The position numbers were made by a program, and so were the translations under genes. 8,116 bases of DNA from an uncultured Blautia sp. (GTDB lineage Bacteria; Bacillota; Clostridia; Lachnospirales; Lachnospiraceae). Shown here piece by piece: positions 1-6,343 of the stretch; position 1 is the first letter of the stretch; each line of letters begins with the position of its first letter. Below the pieces are notes generated by a model, which did not search any database, was not told the DNA's origin, and worked only from the letters and a program-made list of their open reading frames with translations. Location of the stretch: the NCBI GenBank assembly GCA_900543715.1, contig UQSX01000111.1, forward strand, positions 1 through 8,116, written 5' to 3'.

Positions 1-60
1 ATTCGAACCCCCGACACATGGTACCGGAAACCACTGCTCTATCCCCTGAGCTACGGGTGC
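1..60 (-). tRNA. tRNA-Arg (anticodon CCG), 3' end cut by window edge
   Basis: Read on the minus strand from 60, the sequence folds as a tRNA. The 5' acceptor half is GCACCCG, followed by TA, a D-stem GCTC/GAGC around an 8-nt loop, and an anticodon stem GTGGT/ACCAT around the 7-nt loop TTCCGGT. The variable loop is GTGTC, and the 5' T-stem strand GGGGG is followed by the T-loop TTCGAAT. The anticodon CCG (27-25) reads the arginine codon CGG. The 3' T-stem strand, 3' acceptor strand and CCA lie beyond position 1, so the gene is partial only because of the window edge. It has its own promoter just upstream. Confidence 0.95.
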
Positions 61-80
61 TTAATCATTACATCTTGGAT

Positions 81-109
81 ATCATATCACATTTTTCCTC
101 ACTTGTAAA
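81..109 (-). promoter_or_regulatory. Sigma-A type promoter of the tRNA-Arg gene
   Basis: On the minus strand a -35 box TTTACA (109-104) and a -10 box TATGAT (86-81) are separated by exactly 17 bp. Transcription would begin near 74, about 14 nt before the mature tRNA 5' end at 60. This suits a tRNA promoter with a short leader removed by RNase P. Each hexamer matches the consensus at 5 of 6 positions. Confidence 0.75.
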
Positions 110-146
110 GCACTAGCCCCATTTCCGTCATTTTAACGGTGATTTT

Positions 147-190
147 GGGAAATACTGACCAATTTCTCTGAAAAATCAGGCAGTATTCCC
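147..190 (-). other. Imperfect inverted repeat downstream of the DUF5688 gene
   Basis: The arms CAGTATTCCC (181-190) and GGGAAATACTG (147-157) are complementary with one bulged base. They enclose about 23 nt that can pair further only weakly. The structure begins seven bases past the DUF5688 stop codon, so it could be the 3' end of that transcript. Neither strand shows a proper T-tract after the stem (the minus strand continues AAAATCACC), so it does not qualify as a standard intrinsic terminator. It may instead stabilise the 3' end, or separate this transcript from the tRNA promoter 40 bp further on. Confidence 0.4.
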
Positions 191-196
191 CACCTT

Positions 197-1090
197 TTAC
201 ATCATAAGCGTTTCTTTCTGTCGATCATAATAATAAACCTGGTAGGAAAGTATCTCATCTTCTTCTACCTGAGTCTGGTTTACTTCTCTGACCATCCGGG
301 CCAGTTCGAGACGGGAATACTGCCCCTGATCCGGGACCAGAATACATTCATGGACACTGCTTGGCAGTACATAGAAATTACGTCTGAGAATTTTAGAAAT
401 GTGGCTGAGGACATGGGGATAAAGCAGAGCCGCCGCTCCAAAACATTTTTCCTGGTTGGTGAGGACATACATGATCTCTTCACCTCTGTCCATATCAGCT
501 GCGTCCTCTCCGGATAATTCATGGATCAACGCATCCATCCCTCGAAAACTATAGGGAAGCTTTCTGCTGGTATTCATCACCGCATCCTCTAAAAGCTGTC
601 TGGAATTGATCTTCCAGGCTTCCAGATTGCAATTGTGGATCAGCATAGTGGCTCCCTGAAATCTGCCTTTCTCCAGCCGGTAATAAAATACCACGGCCAG
701 ATCCAGATAGGCAATATAGGGTATTTTTGTCAGGAGGACCTTGTTCATTTCATAATTGATCAATTTAAAATACACCTGCCCTCTGGCCTTTTCATAATTT
801 TCAAAGCTGTCCAAAGAAAAATCAACCTCCCTTTCCTGATGTGCATTCCGCCAAAGAATTTCTCTGGAGATCTCTTCCATACTTCTGCTTTCATTTTCCC
901 AGCTTTCAAAAAACTCTCTGAGATAGATCGTGGGCGCAATACGCTTCCCCTCTTCCTGGAGCACTACGGCTTCTTCCTGGATTCCATTGTTTTTTTCCAC
1001 TGTCTGAAAACGTATTTTTCTCTCATCTCCCAGTATCCGCCGGAGATGATCCAGAAGTTCCTCCTTAAAAGTCTCATATCCCATAGGCAT
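197..1090 (-). CDS. DUF5688 family protein, function unknown
   Basis: A 297-residue protein without signal peptide or membrane segment, so probably cytoplasmic. I place it in the DUF5688 family from memory of its pattern: an N-terminal helix, an NNG motif (34-36) in a V-N-x-G context, PTIYL (53-57) leading into a helix with FFESW, a central hydrophobic segment (123-137), and a late block around YVLTNQEKCFGAAALLYP (208-225). The protein ends in a Tyr-rich strand near 283-288. These proteins are common and often multi-copy in Lachnospiraceae; no biochemical role is known to me. Two starts are possible two codons apart (M1 and M3). AGGAAAGG lies 4 nt before the first ATG and 10 nt before the second, so the start is uncertain by two residues. 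The gene has its own promoter (1118-1146) and follows the efp terminator, so it is probably monocistronic. Confidence 0.8.
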   Translation of the reverse strand: MPMGYETFKEELLDHLRRILGDERKIRFQTVEKNNGIQEEAVVLQEEGKRIAPTIYLREFFESWENESRSMEEISREILWRNAHQEREVDFSLDSFENYEKARGQVYFKLINYEMNKVLLTKIPYIAYLDLAVVFYYRLEKGRFQGATMLIHNCNLEAWKINSRQLLEDAVMNTSRKLPYSFRGMDALIHELSGEDAADMDRGEEIMYVLTNQEKCFGAAALLYPHVLSHISKILRRNFYVLPSSVHECILVPDQGQYSRLELARMVREVNQTQVEEDEILSYQVYYYDRQKETLMM

Positions 1091-1117
1091 CCATCCTTTC
1101 CTAAAAACATTTATTTA

Positions 1118-1146
1118 TATTTATGCAGGGCCTGACAGATAGACAA
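1118..1146 (-). promoter_or_regulatory. Candidate promoter for the DUF5688 gene
   Basis: On the minus strand a -35 TTGTCT (1146-1141) is followed after 17 bp by a -10 TAAATA (1123-1118), itself repeated immediately downstream as a second TAAATA. The start point would be near 1111, giving a leader of about 20 nt that contains the AGGAAAGG ribosome site. The position is ideal and each hexamer matches consensus at 4 of 6 positions. Confidence 0.55.
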
Positions 1147-1196
1147 AATCCCCGCAGAAATACCTGACTGTCTCTCATTGTGTTGGAAAATCGGTT

Positions 1197-1211
1197 TCCG
1201 CAGAATGCGGA
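1197..1211. repeat. Short dyad TCCGCA-N3-TGCGGA
   Basis: A perfect 6-bp inverted repeat with a 3-nt centre lies between the efp terminator and the DUF5688 promoter, about 50 bp upstream of that -35 box. It is too tight for a good RNA hairpin and has no T-tract. A protein-binding dyad is possible. A related string, CCGCAGAAAT, occurs at 1152-1161 and again at 1254-1263 inside the terminator stem. Confidence 0.3.
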
Positions 1212-1241
1212 CAAAGAAATTTGCATGATAACAGAATTGGG

Positions 1242-1282
1242 AAAGAAAAACTGCCGCAGAAATCCTCTCTTTTCTGCAGCAG
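1242..1282 (-). terminator. Rho-independent terminator of efp
   Basis: On the minus strand a 12-bp stem, CTGCTGCAGAAA (1282-1271) with TTTCTGCGGCAG (1262-1251), pairs fully with one wobble around an 8-nt loop. It is followed directly by TTTTTCTTT (1250-1242). This is a strong textbook terminator about 60 nt beyond the efp stop codon. A smaller 5-bp hairpin, GGGGA/TCCCC (1313-1329), lies between the stop and the terminator in the 3' untranslated part. Confidence 0.9.
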
Positions 1283-1343
1283 TCCTCATTCGTAAGCTCC
1301 GAAACCCTATTGGGGGAATCCTTCTCCCCTGGTCTCTGATATT

Positions 1344-1901
1344 TTATACTCTGGACAGGTATTCACCTGTTCTGGTGTCGATTTTGATCACATCGCCCTG
1401 GTTTACAAACAGCGGTACGTATACGACTGCACCGGTTTCCACAGTTGCAGGTTTTGTAGCACCCTGAGCTGTATTTCCGGCAAATCCCGGCTCTGTTTCT
1501 GTGATCTCCAGTTCTACGAATAATGGGGGCTCGATAGCGAAAACGCTTCCATTATAGGAACATACCTTTACGCTCTCGTTCTCCTTAACAAATTTCAGAG
1601 AATCCCCTACAGTCTCTTTGTCAATGGCGATCTGATCGTATGTTTCATTGTTCATGAAATTATACAGGTCACCGTCACTATATAAATACTGCATATCTAC
1701 ACGGTCAATACGAGCCTGTGGGAACTTTTCTGTTGGTCTGAAAGTTTTCTCTACAACTCCGCCGCTGATCACATTTTTTAATTTTGTTCTAACGAATGCA
1801 GCACCTTTTCCCGGTTTTACGTGCTGGAATTCCATAATCTGTACTACATTACCATCAATTTCCAGTGTGAGACCGTTTTTAAAATCTCCTGCTGATATCA
1901 T
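1344..1901 (-). CDS. efp: Elongation factor P
   Basis: EF-P binds between the ribosomal P and E sites and relieves stalling at polyproline. The 185-residue length is standard. Three beta-barrel domains are expected: a KOW-like N-terminal domain (about 1-62) and two OB folds (about 65-128 and 129-185). The tip loop VKPGKGAAF (28-36) carries Lys32, the residue that receives 5-aminopentanol in Bacillus subtilis. The C-terminal family signature spans K150 to G169 (KPAT...YVPLFVNQG). The start at 1901 is chosen because it gives the family N-terminus [10 protein letters not shown], and because AAGGAGG (1917-1911) lies 9 nt upstream. A longer frame from 1928 would begin upstream of that ribosome site and is rejected. 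The gene has its own promoter overlapping the end of yqeG and a strong terminator, so it is probably monocistronic or the end of a short read-through unit. Confidence 0.97.
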   Translation of the reverse strand: MISAGDFKNGLTLEIDGNVVQIMEFQHVKPGKGAAFVRTKLKNVISGGVVEKTFRPTEKFPQARIDRVDMQYLYSDGDLYNFMNNETYDQIAIDKETVGDSLKFVKENESVKVCSYNGSVFAIEPPLFVELEITETEPGFAGNTAQGATKPATVETGAVVYVPLFVNQGDVIKIDTRTGEYLSRV

Positions 1902-1910
1902 AATGATATT

Positions 1911-1917
1911 CCTCCTT
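1911..1917 (-). promoter_or_regulatory. Ribosome binding site fixing the efp start
   Basis: The minus-strand AAGGAGG is a near-perfect Shine-Dalgarno sequence 9 nt before the ATG at 1901. It settles the start against the in-frame ATG at 1928, which would put the site inside the coding region. Confidence 0.85.
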
Positions 1918-1931
1918 ATTTCCTCCATTGG

Positions 1932-1951
1932 GGAAAAACCGCAATTTTTCC
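1932..1951 (-). other. Stem-loop at the 5' end of the efp leader
   Basis: On the minus strand GGAAAAA (1951-1945) pairs with TTTTTCC (1938-1932) around the loop TTGCGG, a 7-bp stem. It begins only a few nucleotides after the expected start point near 1955. A stem at the extreme 5' end of an mRNA can protect it from 5' decay. The stem is AT-rich, so stability is modest and chance is possible. Confidence 0.35.
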
Positions 1952-1961
1952 GCTGTACTTT

Positions 1962-1990
1962 ATTCTATAATACATCCGGGCATTTTTCAA
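1962..1990 (-). promoter_or_regulatory. Promoter of efp, overlapping the yqeG stop codon
   Basis: On the minus strand a -35 TTGAAA (1990-1985) and a -10 TAGAAT (1967-1962) are 17 bp apart. The TGA stop of yqeG (1989-1987) lies inside the -35 hexamer. The start point would be near 1955, giving a leader of about 54 nt. Confidence 0.7.
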
Positions 1991-2499
1991 CTGTTTTTTC
2001 GCTTTCTCACTTCTTTCCCGTAAAAGTACAGGACGATTTTTTCCAGTTTTCTCTTCAATACGATCTGAATCTCTTCCTTGGGATGGATGGGTTTCACCAG
2101 AATATTATACATTCCTGTTCTTTTGGCTCCGTACACATCTGTGAAAAGCTGATCTCCGATAAAGACCGTATTTCTCAGGTCTGTCCCCATGATCTCCATA
2201 GCCCGAAAGTAGTTCTTTCTTGCCGGTTTGTGGGCGTTCTCAATAAAATGGACCTGAATATTTTGATTGAAAGAGCTGACTCTCTCATACTGGTTATTCG
2301 ATAAAAGGCAACAGGAAAATCCTATCTTTTTCAGCCGTTCAAACAGTTCCTCCGCCCTTTTATCCGCCGGTGCCCCGTGGGGCACCAGGGTATTGTCAAT
2401 ATCAAAAATAATTCCTCTGAACCCCTTTCTGTACAGCTTTTCAAAATCAATGCTGTAAGTGGAGTCCAGATATTCATCGGGAAAAAACTTCTCCAGCAT
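1987..2499 (-). CDS. yqeG: YqeG family HAD IIIA-type phosphatase
   Basis: A 170-residue cytoplasmic HAD-superfamily phosphohydrolase of the YqeG group; the physiological substrate is unknown. Motif I is IFDIDNTLV, with nucleophile Asp33 and acid/base Asp35. Motif II is LLSNN with Ser67. Motif III Lys91 is in AHKPAR, and motif IV is GDQLFTD with Asp116 and Asp121 for Mg2+ binding. All catalytic positions are present, so the enzyme should be active, and length is normal for the family. In Bacillus subtilis yqeG neighbours the ribosome-assembly GTPase gene yqeH. Here it sits beside efp instead, which keeps a translation-related context but is only suggestive. The start ATG at 2499 has AAAGGA about 10 nt upstream. 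The gene lies 67 bp from gltA with its own candidate promoter. Confidence 0.92.
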   Translation of the reverse strand: MLEKFFPDEYLDSTYSIDFEKLYRKGFRGIIFDIDNTLVPHGAPADKRAEELFERLKKIGFSCCLLSNNQYERVSSFNQNIQVHFIENAHKPARKNYFRAMEIMGTDLRNTVFIGDQLFTDVYGAKRTGMYNILVKPIHPKEEIQIVLKRKLEKIVLYFYGKEVRKRKNS

Positions 2500-2535
2500 A
2501 TTACCCGGTTCCTTTCTGTCTGGTATTTAAAACCT

Positions 2536-2564
2536 ATGGTAACAGCACCAGAGTCTTTTGTCAA
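2536..2564 (-). promoter_or_regulatory. Candidate promoter of yqeG in the gltA-yqeG gap
   Basis: On the minus strand a perfect -35 TTGACA (2564-2559) is followed after 17 bp by TACCAT (2541-2536), a -10 with 4 of 6 matches. It begins two bases after the gltA stop codon. No terminator is visible between gltA and yqeG, so read-through from gltA is also possible. Confidence 0.5.
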
Positions 2565-2566
2565 AC

Positions 2567-3928
2567 TCAACGTTCTTCCAGGGATACATAAGGCTGTTCT
2601 TCCAGAACATTCTTGTATGCAGGACGAATAATCTTGTCTGTATTGATCAGCTCTTCCATACGGTGTGCGCTCCATCCGACGATACGGGCAATGGCAAACA
2701 TCGGCGTATACAGTTCCAGGGGCAGTCCCAGCATACTGTAAACAAAACCGCTGTAGAAGTCCACATTGGCGCTTACGCCTTTGTAGATCCGGCGTTCCTG
2801 GGCGATGACCTCCGGAGCCAGTCTCTCAATCTTTGCATAGAGCTCATAGTCTCTTTTTCTTCCCTTTTCCTCTGCCAGACGTTTTACAAATTTCTTAAAG
2901 ATCTGGGCTCTCGGGTCAGAAATAGAGTAAACCGCATGCCCCATACCATAGATAAGTCCTCTTTTGTCAAAGGCTTCCTTGTGAAGAAGCTTGATCAGAT
3001 AATCTCTGATCTCATCTTCATCATTTGGGTCTTTGATATGTTTCTTCATGTCATGGAACATACTTACCACCTTGATATTGGCGCCGCCGTGTTTCGGCCC
3101 TTTCAGAGAACCCAGAGCTGCCGCAATGGTAGAATAAGTATCTGTACCTGAGGAAGAAACAACGTGAGTGGTAAAAGTAGAATTATTACCGCCTCCATGT
3201 TCCATATGAAGCACCAGGGCCAGATCCAGAATGGTAGCCTCAAAAGGTGTATATTTCTTGTCCGGCCTGAGCATCAGCAAGATGTTTTCTGCAGTGGACA
3301 GGTGTTTTTCCGGATTATGAATGTACAGACTCTTCCCCTGATTATAATGTCTGTGAGCCTGATAACCATATACGGAAAGCATTGGGAACACACTGATAAG
3401 ATTGATACACTGACGAAGTACATTGGATAATTCGATATTTTCCGGATCTGCATCATAAGAATAAAGGGTAAGGACACTTCTGGAAAGAGTATTCATCATA
3501 TCTCTGCTGGGTGCCTTCATGATAACGTCCCTTACAAAGTTTCTGGGAAGGCTTCTCTGGGCGGCCAGAATACCTTTAAATTCTTCCAGTTCCTGTTTAT
3601 TGGGCAATTTTCCGAAAAGAAGAAGATATGTAGTTTCTTCGAATCCAAATCGTTTATCTGATAAAAATCCCTGGGTAAGTTCCTCTATATTAATTCCCCG
3701 GTAATATAATTCTCCTTCACAGGGAACGGTCTTTCCATCTACAATTTTGCTGGAAACGATGTTAGAAATCTGTGTCAATCCTGCAAGGACCCCTTTTCCG
3801 TTTATATCTCTAAGTCCCCGTTTTACATCATATTTTCCATACAAATCTACGTCGATCTTACTATTTTCTTTACAGATATCTGTAAGAGCTTCTAACTGAG
3901 GTGTAACTTTCATATTGAATCCTGACAT
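2567..3928 (-). CDS. gltA: Citrate synthase (Si-type, citrate/2-methylcitrate synthase family)
   Basis: Condenses oxaloacetate and acetyl-CoA to citrate. In a fermentative anaerobe this most likely feeds 2-oxoglutarate and glutamate synthesis rather than a full citric acid cycle. At 453 residues it is longer than E. coli GltA (about 427) and Bacillus enzymes (about 370), mainly through an N-terminal extension of some 25-40 residues. Family landmarks are present: HMEHGGGNNSTF with His241 and His244, LKGPKHGGAN with catalytic His280, GMGHAVY with His331, DPR with Arg340, and NVDFYSG with catalytic Asp390. GMGHAVY differs from the common GFGHRVY form. Substrate preference (acetyl- or propionyl-CoA) cannot be told from sequence alone. 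The start at 3928 has GGGGG 7 nt upstream. An alternative ATG five codons in also has AGGA at a fair distance, so the start is slightly uncertain. A separate promoter lies at 3977-4006. Confidence 0.95.
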   Translation of the reverse strand: MSGFNMKVTPQLEALTDICKENSKIDVDLYGKYDVKRGLRDINGKGVLAGLTQISNIVSSKIVDGKTVPCEGELYYRGINIEELTQGFLSDKRFGFEETTYLLLFGKLPNKQELEEFKGILAAQRSLPRNFVRDVIMKAPSRDMMNTLSRSVLTLYSYDADPENIELSNVLRQCINLISVFPMLSVYGYQAHRHYNQGKSLYIHNPEKHLSTAENILLMLRPDKKYTPFEATILDLALVLHMEHGGGNNSTFTTHVVSSSGTDTYSTIAAALGSLKGPKHGGANIKVVSMFHDMKKHIKDPNDEDEIRDYLIKLLHKEAFDKRGLIYGMGHAVYSISDPRAQIFKKFVKRLAEEKGRKRDYELYAKIERLAPEVIAQERRIYKGVSANVDFYSGFVYSMLGLPLELYTPMFAIARIVGWSAHRMEELINTDKIIRPAYKNVLEEQPYVSLEER

Positions 3929-3976
3929 TTAGATTCCCCCTTTTCTTTTTACCTTTCATCACTTTAGCACGATAAT

Positions 3977-4006
3977 ATCTTATCACACCCTCTTATAAGG
4001 TGACAA
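3977..4006 (-). promoter_or_regulatory. Promoter of the citrate synthase gene
   Basis: On the minus strand TTGTCA (4006-4001) and TAAGAT (3982-3977) are separated by 18 bp, giving a start point near 3970 and a leader of about 40 nt. Each box matches consensus at 4 or 5 of 6 positions. No dyad or riboswitch-like fold is apparent in the short leader. Confidence 0.6.
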
Positions 4007-4017
4007 GCTAATTTTTT

Positions 4018-4117
4018 CTAAAGAATTTATGAACTCCAGTTCAGCTGCACGTGAAAGGAGCTGCCGCACCAAACAAATTGAAGAATATTTCATGCGGCAG
4101 CTCCGTCAATTCTTTAG
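4018..4117. repeat. 100-bp nested inverted-repeat element between topB and gltA
   Basis: Outer arms CTAAAGAATT (4018-4027) and AATTCTTTAG (4108-4117) are a perfect 10-bp inverted repeat. Inside are perfect 12-bp arms GGAGCTGCCGCA (4057-4068) and TGCGGCAGCTCC (4093-4104) around a 24-nt loop. A small dyad GAACT-CC-AGTTC (4031-4042) and the palindromes CAGCTG and CACGTG lie between the left arms. The right outer arm contains the TAA stop of topB. The layout could be a compound terminator or a small MITE-like or REP-like repeat. I see no convincing target duplication: the left flank is TTTTTT and the right flank TTATC. Confidence 0.6.
4057..4104 (-). terminator. Probable topB terminator (strong stem, weak T-tract)
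   Basis: Transcripts leaving topB on the minus strand meet a perfect GC-rich 12-bp stem (4104-4093 with 4068-4057) starting ten bases past the stop codon. What follows is only TTTCACG, so the U-tract is poor. The 24-nt loop is longer than usual for an intrinsic terminator. Termination is plausible because the gltA promoter starts just 50 bp further on, but Rho dependence or a different role cannot be excluded. Confidence 0.5.
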
Positions 4118-6300
4118 TTATCTTTAAGATTTATCTTGGCCAAAGCCTGGGCAAATGCGTTGTTGATAGGCTCCTGTGCCTCCTTGTGCTGTTTGTTCAG
4201 GTATCGCTGAACATCTTTTTTGCTGACCCCGGCTCCTTCTTTTTCCCTTCTGGCCTGGAAGCTGGAGAGCTTCTCTTTATAGCCGCAGGTAGGACAGATA
4301 AAGGTGTCTTCTTTGCCCTTCAGATACAATTCCATCTTTCTGTGACAGTTGGGACACCGGGCATTGGTAAGCCGGGAGATGGTCTCTCTGTGTCCGCAGG
4401 ACCGATCCTGGCACACCAGCATTTTACTGTTCTTGCCATTTACCGCCAGCATTCTCTTTCCGCACACCGGACATTTGGTATTGGTTAGATTGTCATGGCG
4501 GAAAGTTCCGTCGCCGGATTTGATCTCTCCGATAAGCTCTTCTGTATAGCCCTTGATATCTTTCAGAAAGATATTTTTCTTTAATTTTCCCTGGGCGATC
4601 CTGGAAAGCCGCATCTCCCAGTCAGCAGTCAGTTCAGGCTTTTTCAGATCCTCCGGCACCAGCTCCAGCAGCTGCTTCGCCTTAGAAGTAATGAAGATAT
4701 CATTTCCTCTCTTCTCCATCAAAAAGGTATTAAACAGTTTCTCAATGATATCCGCCCTGGTAGCCACAGTTCCCAGGCCTCCTGTCTCTCCCAGTGTCTT
4801 TGCTGCTTTCGCATCCTTTGTCTGCATATATTTCACCGGATTTTCCATAGCAGAAAGCAGGGTAGCCTCATTGAAATGGGCCGGCGGCTGGGTCTTTCCT
4901 GTGGTGATCTCTGCTCTGTCTATTTTCAGGTGCTGGCCTTTTCCCAGCTCTTTTAAAGTCTGGAATTCCTCTTCTTCCTCTTCTGTCCATTCTCCTTCAT
5001 AGGCTTCTTTCCAGCCCTGTCTTTTCACGATCTTCCCTTTCGCAATAAAGGTCTCTTTGGCCGCCTGCCCTCTGATCGTAGTCTGTTCATATTCAAAAGG
5101 AGGATAAAGCACACTGCAGAAACGTCTCACTACCAGGTCGTAGATCTTCCTCTCTTCATTTGTCATATGATCCAGCTGGACAAACTGCTCTGTAGGAATA
5201 ATGGCGTGGTGATCGCTGACCTTTTTATCATCTACAAAGGACTTGTTTGCTTTCACAGGCTTCATGGACAGGGGGCCGGCGATCTTCCTGTAAGGTCCCA
5301 CAGCACATGCTTTCAGCCGTTCCCTGATCGTCGGCACGATATCGCTGCCGATATATCTGGAATCTGTTCTGGGATAAGTCAGCACCTTATGGTTTTCATA
5401 AAGCCTCTGCATAATATTCAGAGTCTCTTTTGCGGAAAATCCGAATTTTTTATTGGCATCTCTCTGAAGTTCTGTCAGGTCATAGAGACCGGGAGCATAA
5501 GTTTTCTTGCTGGACTTTTCCACTGACAAAATCTCCAGAACGCCATTACCTGCTGCCGCCTTAATATTTTCTATTCTGTCCCTGGCAAAAGAACGGCGGG
5601 ATCCGCTTTTTTCCTCCTGCCAGGAAAAACGTATTCCTCCTGCCAGAAGATTCAGTCCGTAATATTCCTGAGGTTTAAACTGCCGGATTTCCTCTTCTCT
5701 TGCAGCAATCATGGCAAGAGTAGGCGTCTGGACCCGCCCGCAGGAAAGCTGGGCATTATACCTGCATGTGAGAGCCCTGGTGGCATTGATACCCACCAGC
5801 CAGTCTGCCTCTGCCCTTGACACAGCGGCGTCATATAAAGGCTCATAGTCTTTTCCGTCTCTTAAATGGGAAAATCCGTCCTTGATAGCCTTATCAGTAA
5901 CCGATGAGATCCAAAGCCTCTTCACCGGTTTCCTGCAGTTGGCTTTTTCCAGAATCCACCGGGCCACCAGCTCTCCTTCCCGGCCTGCGTCTGTAGCAAT
6001 GATGATCTCGCCTACATCCTTTCTGAAAAGCTGAGTTTTTACTGTCTGGTACTGTTTTGCCGTCTGTTTGATCACCACCAGCTCCATTTTTTTTGGCATC
6101 ATGGGGAGATCTTCCATCTTCCACTCTTTGTATTTTTTATCGTATTCCTCCGGATCCGCTAAAGTCACCAGATGTCCCAGGGCCCAGGTTACCACATATT
6201 TATCGCCTTCCAGAGCTCCGTTCAGCTTTTTTCCACATTTTAATACCCGGGCAATATCCCGGGCTACTGAAGGTTTTTCTGCTAAAACCAGAGATTTCAT
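4114..6300 (-). CDS. topB: DNA topoisomerase III (type IA)
   Basis: Cuts and passes single strands of DNA through a transient 5'-phosphotyrosine link, mainly for decatenation and resolving recombination intermediates. The 728 residues match Bacillus-type TopB. The TOPRIM domain (about 1-140) starts with LAEKPS (Glu8) and holds IATDAGREGELVARW (101-115). The Gly at 106 replaces the second Asp of E. coli TopB (DPDREG), which is usual in Firmicutes TopB. LSCGRVQTPTLAMIA (185-199) is a core signature, and the active-site tyrosine is Tyr309 in LTYPRTDSRYI. The C-terminus has two four-cysteine zinc ribbons (Cys610, 613, 630, 635 and Cys649, 652, 669, 672), then a basic Lys/Gln-rich tail (673-728). 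GGAG lies 8 nt before the ATG. The gene is transcribed divergently from the lipoprotein gene. It looks chromosomal rather than plasmid-borne, since no conjugation genes are nearby. Confidence 0.96.
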   Translation of the reverse strand: MKSLVLAEKPSVARDIARVLKCGKKLNGALEGDKYVVTWALGHLVTLADPEEYDKKYKEWKMEDLPMMPKKMELVVIKQTAKQYQTVKTQLFRKDVGEIIIATDAGREGELVARWILEKANCRKPVKRLWISSVTDKAIKDGFSHLRDGKDYEPLYDAAVSRAEADWLVGINATRALTCRYNAQLSCGRVQTPTLAMIAAREEEIRQFKPQEYYGLNLLAGGIRFSWQEEKSGSRRSFARDRIENIKAAAGNGVLEILSVEKSSKKTYAPGLYDLTELQRDANKKFGFSAKETLNIMQRLYENHKVLTYPRTDSRYIGSDIVPTIRERLKACAVGPYRKIAGPLSMKPVKANKSFVDDKKVSDHHAIIPTEQFVQLDHMTNEERKIYDLVVRRFCSVLYPPFEYEQTTIRGQAAKETFIAKGKIVKRQGWKEAYEGEWTEEEEEEFQTLKELGKGQHLKIDRAEITTGKTQPPAHFNEATLLSAMENPVKYMQTKDAKAAKTLGETGGLGTVATRADIIEKLFNTFLMEKRGNDIFITSKAKQLLELVPEDLKKPELTADWEMRLSRIAQGKLKKNIFLKDIKGYTEELIGEIKSGDGTFRHDNLTNTKCPVCGKRMLAVNGKNSKMLVCQDRSCGHRETISRLTNARCPNCHRKMELYLKGKEDTFICPTCGYKEKLSSFQARREKEGAGVSKKDVQRYLNKQHKEAQEPINNAFAQALAKINLKDN

Positions 6301-6343
6301 ATATTACTCTCCATTTCTCAAAAAATTCTTGTAGTCATAGCTG

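Noticed and set aside
635..1135. A 166-codon open frame on the plus strand antisense to the DUF5688 gene
   Set aside because: No ribosome site, no family resemblance and composition of a mirror frame; the minus-strand gene explains the region.
1355..1370. Palindrome ACAGGT-N4-ACCTGT near the end of efp
   Set aside because: It lies within codons for the conserved C-terminus and has no T-tract; chance is the simplest explanation.
1902..1928. Longer start for EF-P at 1928
   Set aside because: It would begin upstream of the AAGGAGG site and add nine residues absent from the family.
1648..2304. A 218-codon plus-strand frame across efp and yqeG
   Set aside because: It runs antisense to two well-supported genes and their promoter, and its product resembles no family I know.
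2519..2552. Inverted repeat TCTGGT/ACCAGA in the gltA-yqeG gap
   Set aside because: Only 6 bp with a 22-nt loop and no T-tract, overlapping a likely promoter; not a credible terminator.
4114..6300. topB as a sign of an integrative conjugative element
   Set aside because: No relaxase, type IV secretion, integrase or direct-repeat attachment sites are visible, and the neighbours are core genes.
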